Below are positions 29,384-29,384 of a DNA stretch of 29,384 nt, one piece after another (the first letter of the stretch is position 1; every line of letters begins with the position of its first letter). The stretch spans positions 1-29,384 of the forward strand of contig CAVAVP010000022.1 of assembly GCA_963592135.1 (NCBI GenBank), read 5' to 3'. This DNA comes from UBA3700 sp963592135. GTDB taxonomy: Bacteria > Bacillota > Clostridia > Christensenellales > UBA3700. The notes under the pieces are model-generated. The model saw only the letters and a list, made by a program, of their open reading frames with translations. It was not told the origin of the DNA and searched no databases. Made by a program: the position numbers and the translations under genes.

Positions 29384-29384
29384 T

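Noticed and set aside
1..29384. CRISPR arrays, insertion sequences, prophage or attachment sites
   Set aside because: No regularly spaced repeats, transposase, integrase or phage genes were seen, and the only tRNA lies at the window edge.

Overview
The window is about 29.4 kb of AT-rich DNA from a low-GC Firmicute, most likely an anaerobic gut-type member of the Clostridia. The evidence for this is a CtsR-McsA-McsB-ClpC operon, an HrcA/CIRCE-type chaperone operon, long-form HPF, strong AGGAGG ribosome binding sites and TTGACA/TATAAT promoters. TGA is used as a normal stop (for example in atpG and atpD), so the code is standard. Genus cannot be read from the sequence. Coding density is high, no intergenic gap exceeds 300 bases, and no CRISPR array, insertion sequence or phage gene was seen.

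Layout. (1) 1-3964: L-fucose isomerase (fucI) alone between an extended -10 promoter and a strong terminator, then a secreted sialidase-like Asp-box lipoprotein followed by a small PAS-domain protein. (2) 3971-5173: two adjacent TrkA/RCK-type potassium regulators with their own promoter and terminator, but no channel gene. (3) 5174-11602: the F1Fo ATP synthase operon in the order a-c-b-alpha-gamma-beta-epsilon. No separate delta gene exists; the C-terminal domain of delta appears fused in front of alpha. A terminator-like hairpin sits in the leader just before atpB. (4) 11656-15099: a five-gene operon behind a classical MerR-type 19-bp-spacer promoter, encoding MerR regulator, flavodoxin, carboxymuconolactone-decarboxylase-fold protein, cupin and a divergent DXS-like thiamine-diphosphate enzyme. 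(5) 15101-16082: galU on the minus strand, convergent with the MerR operon and divergent from ctsR. (6) 16101-20779: ctsR-mcsA-mcsB-clpC behind a consensus promoter and a CtsR box. (7) 20833-21467: hpf with its own promoter and terminator. (8) 21485-24474: a 972-residue membrane-anchored lipoprotein resembling an M60 (enhancin/mucinase-like) metallopeptidase that has lost its HExxH histidines, possibly made from a leaderless mRNA. (9) 24448-29238: hrcA-grpE-dnaK-dnaJ with two CIRCE-like elements, one of which is also the terminator of the preceding gene. (10) 29308-29383: tRNA-Val(UAC).

How it fits together. Most of the window is core physiology: energy coupling, potassium homeostasis, and a 13-kb block combining protein quality control with ribosome hibernation. 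FucI, the sialidase-like lipoprotein and the M60-like lipoprotein suggest contact with fucosylated or sialylated host glycans, but they are not in one operon, so this link is inference. The observations most worth follow-up are the delta-alpha fusion, the DXS-like enzyme with altered acceptor-site residues inside a MerR redox-type operon, the M60-like pseudopeptidase, and the CIRCE-like terminator.
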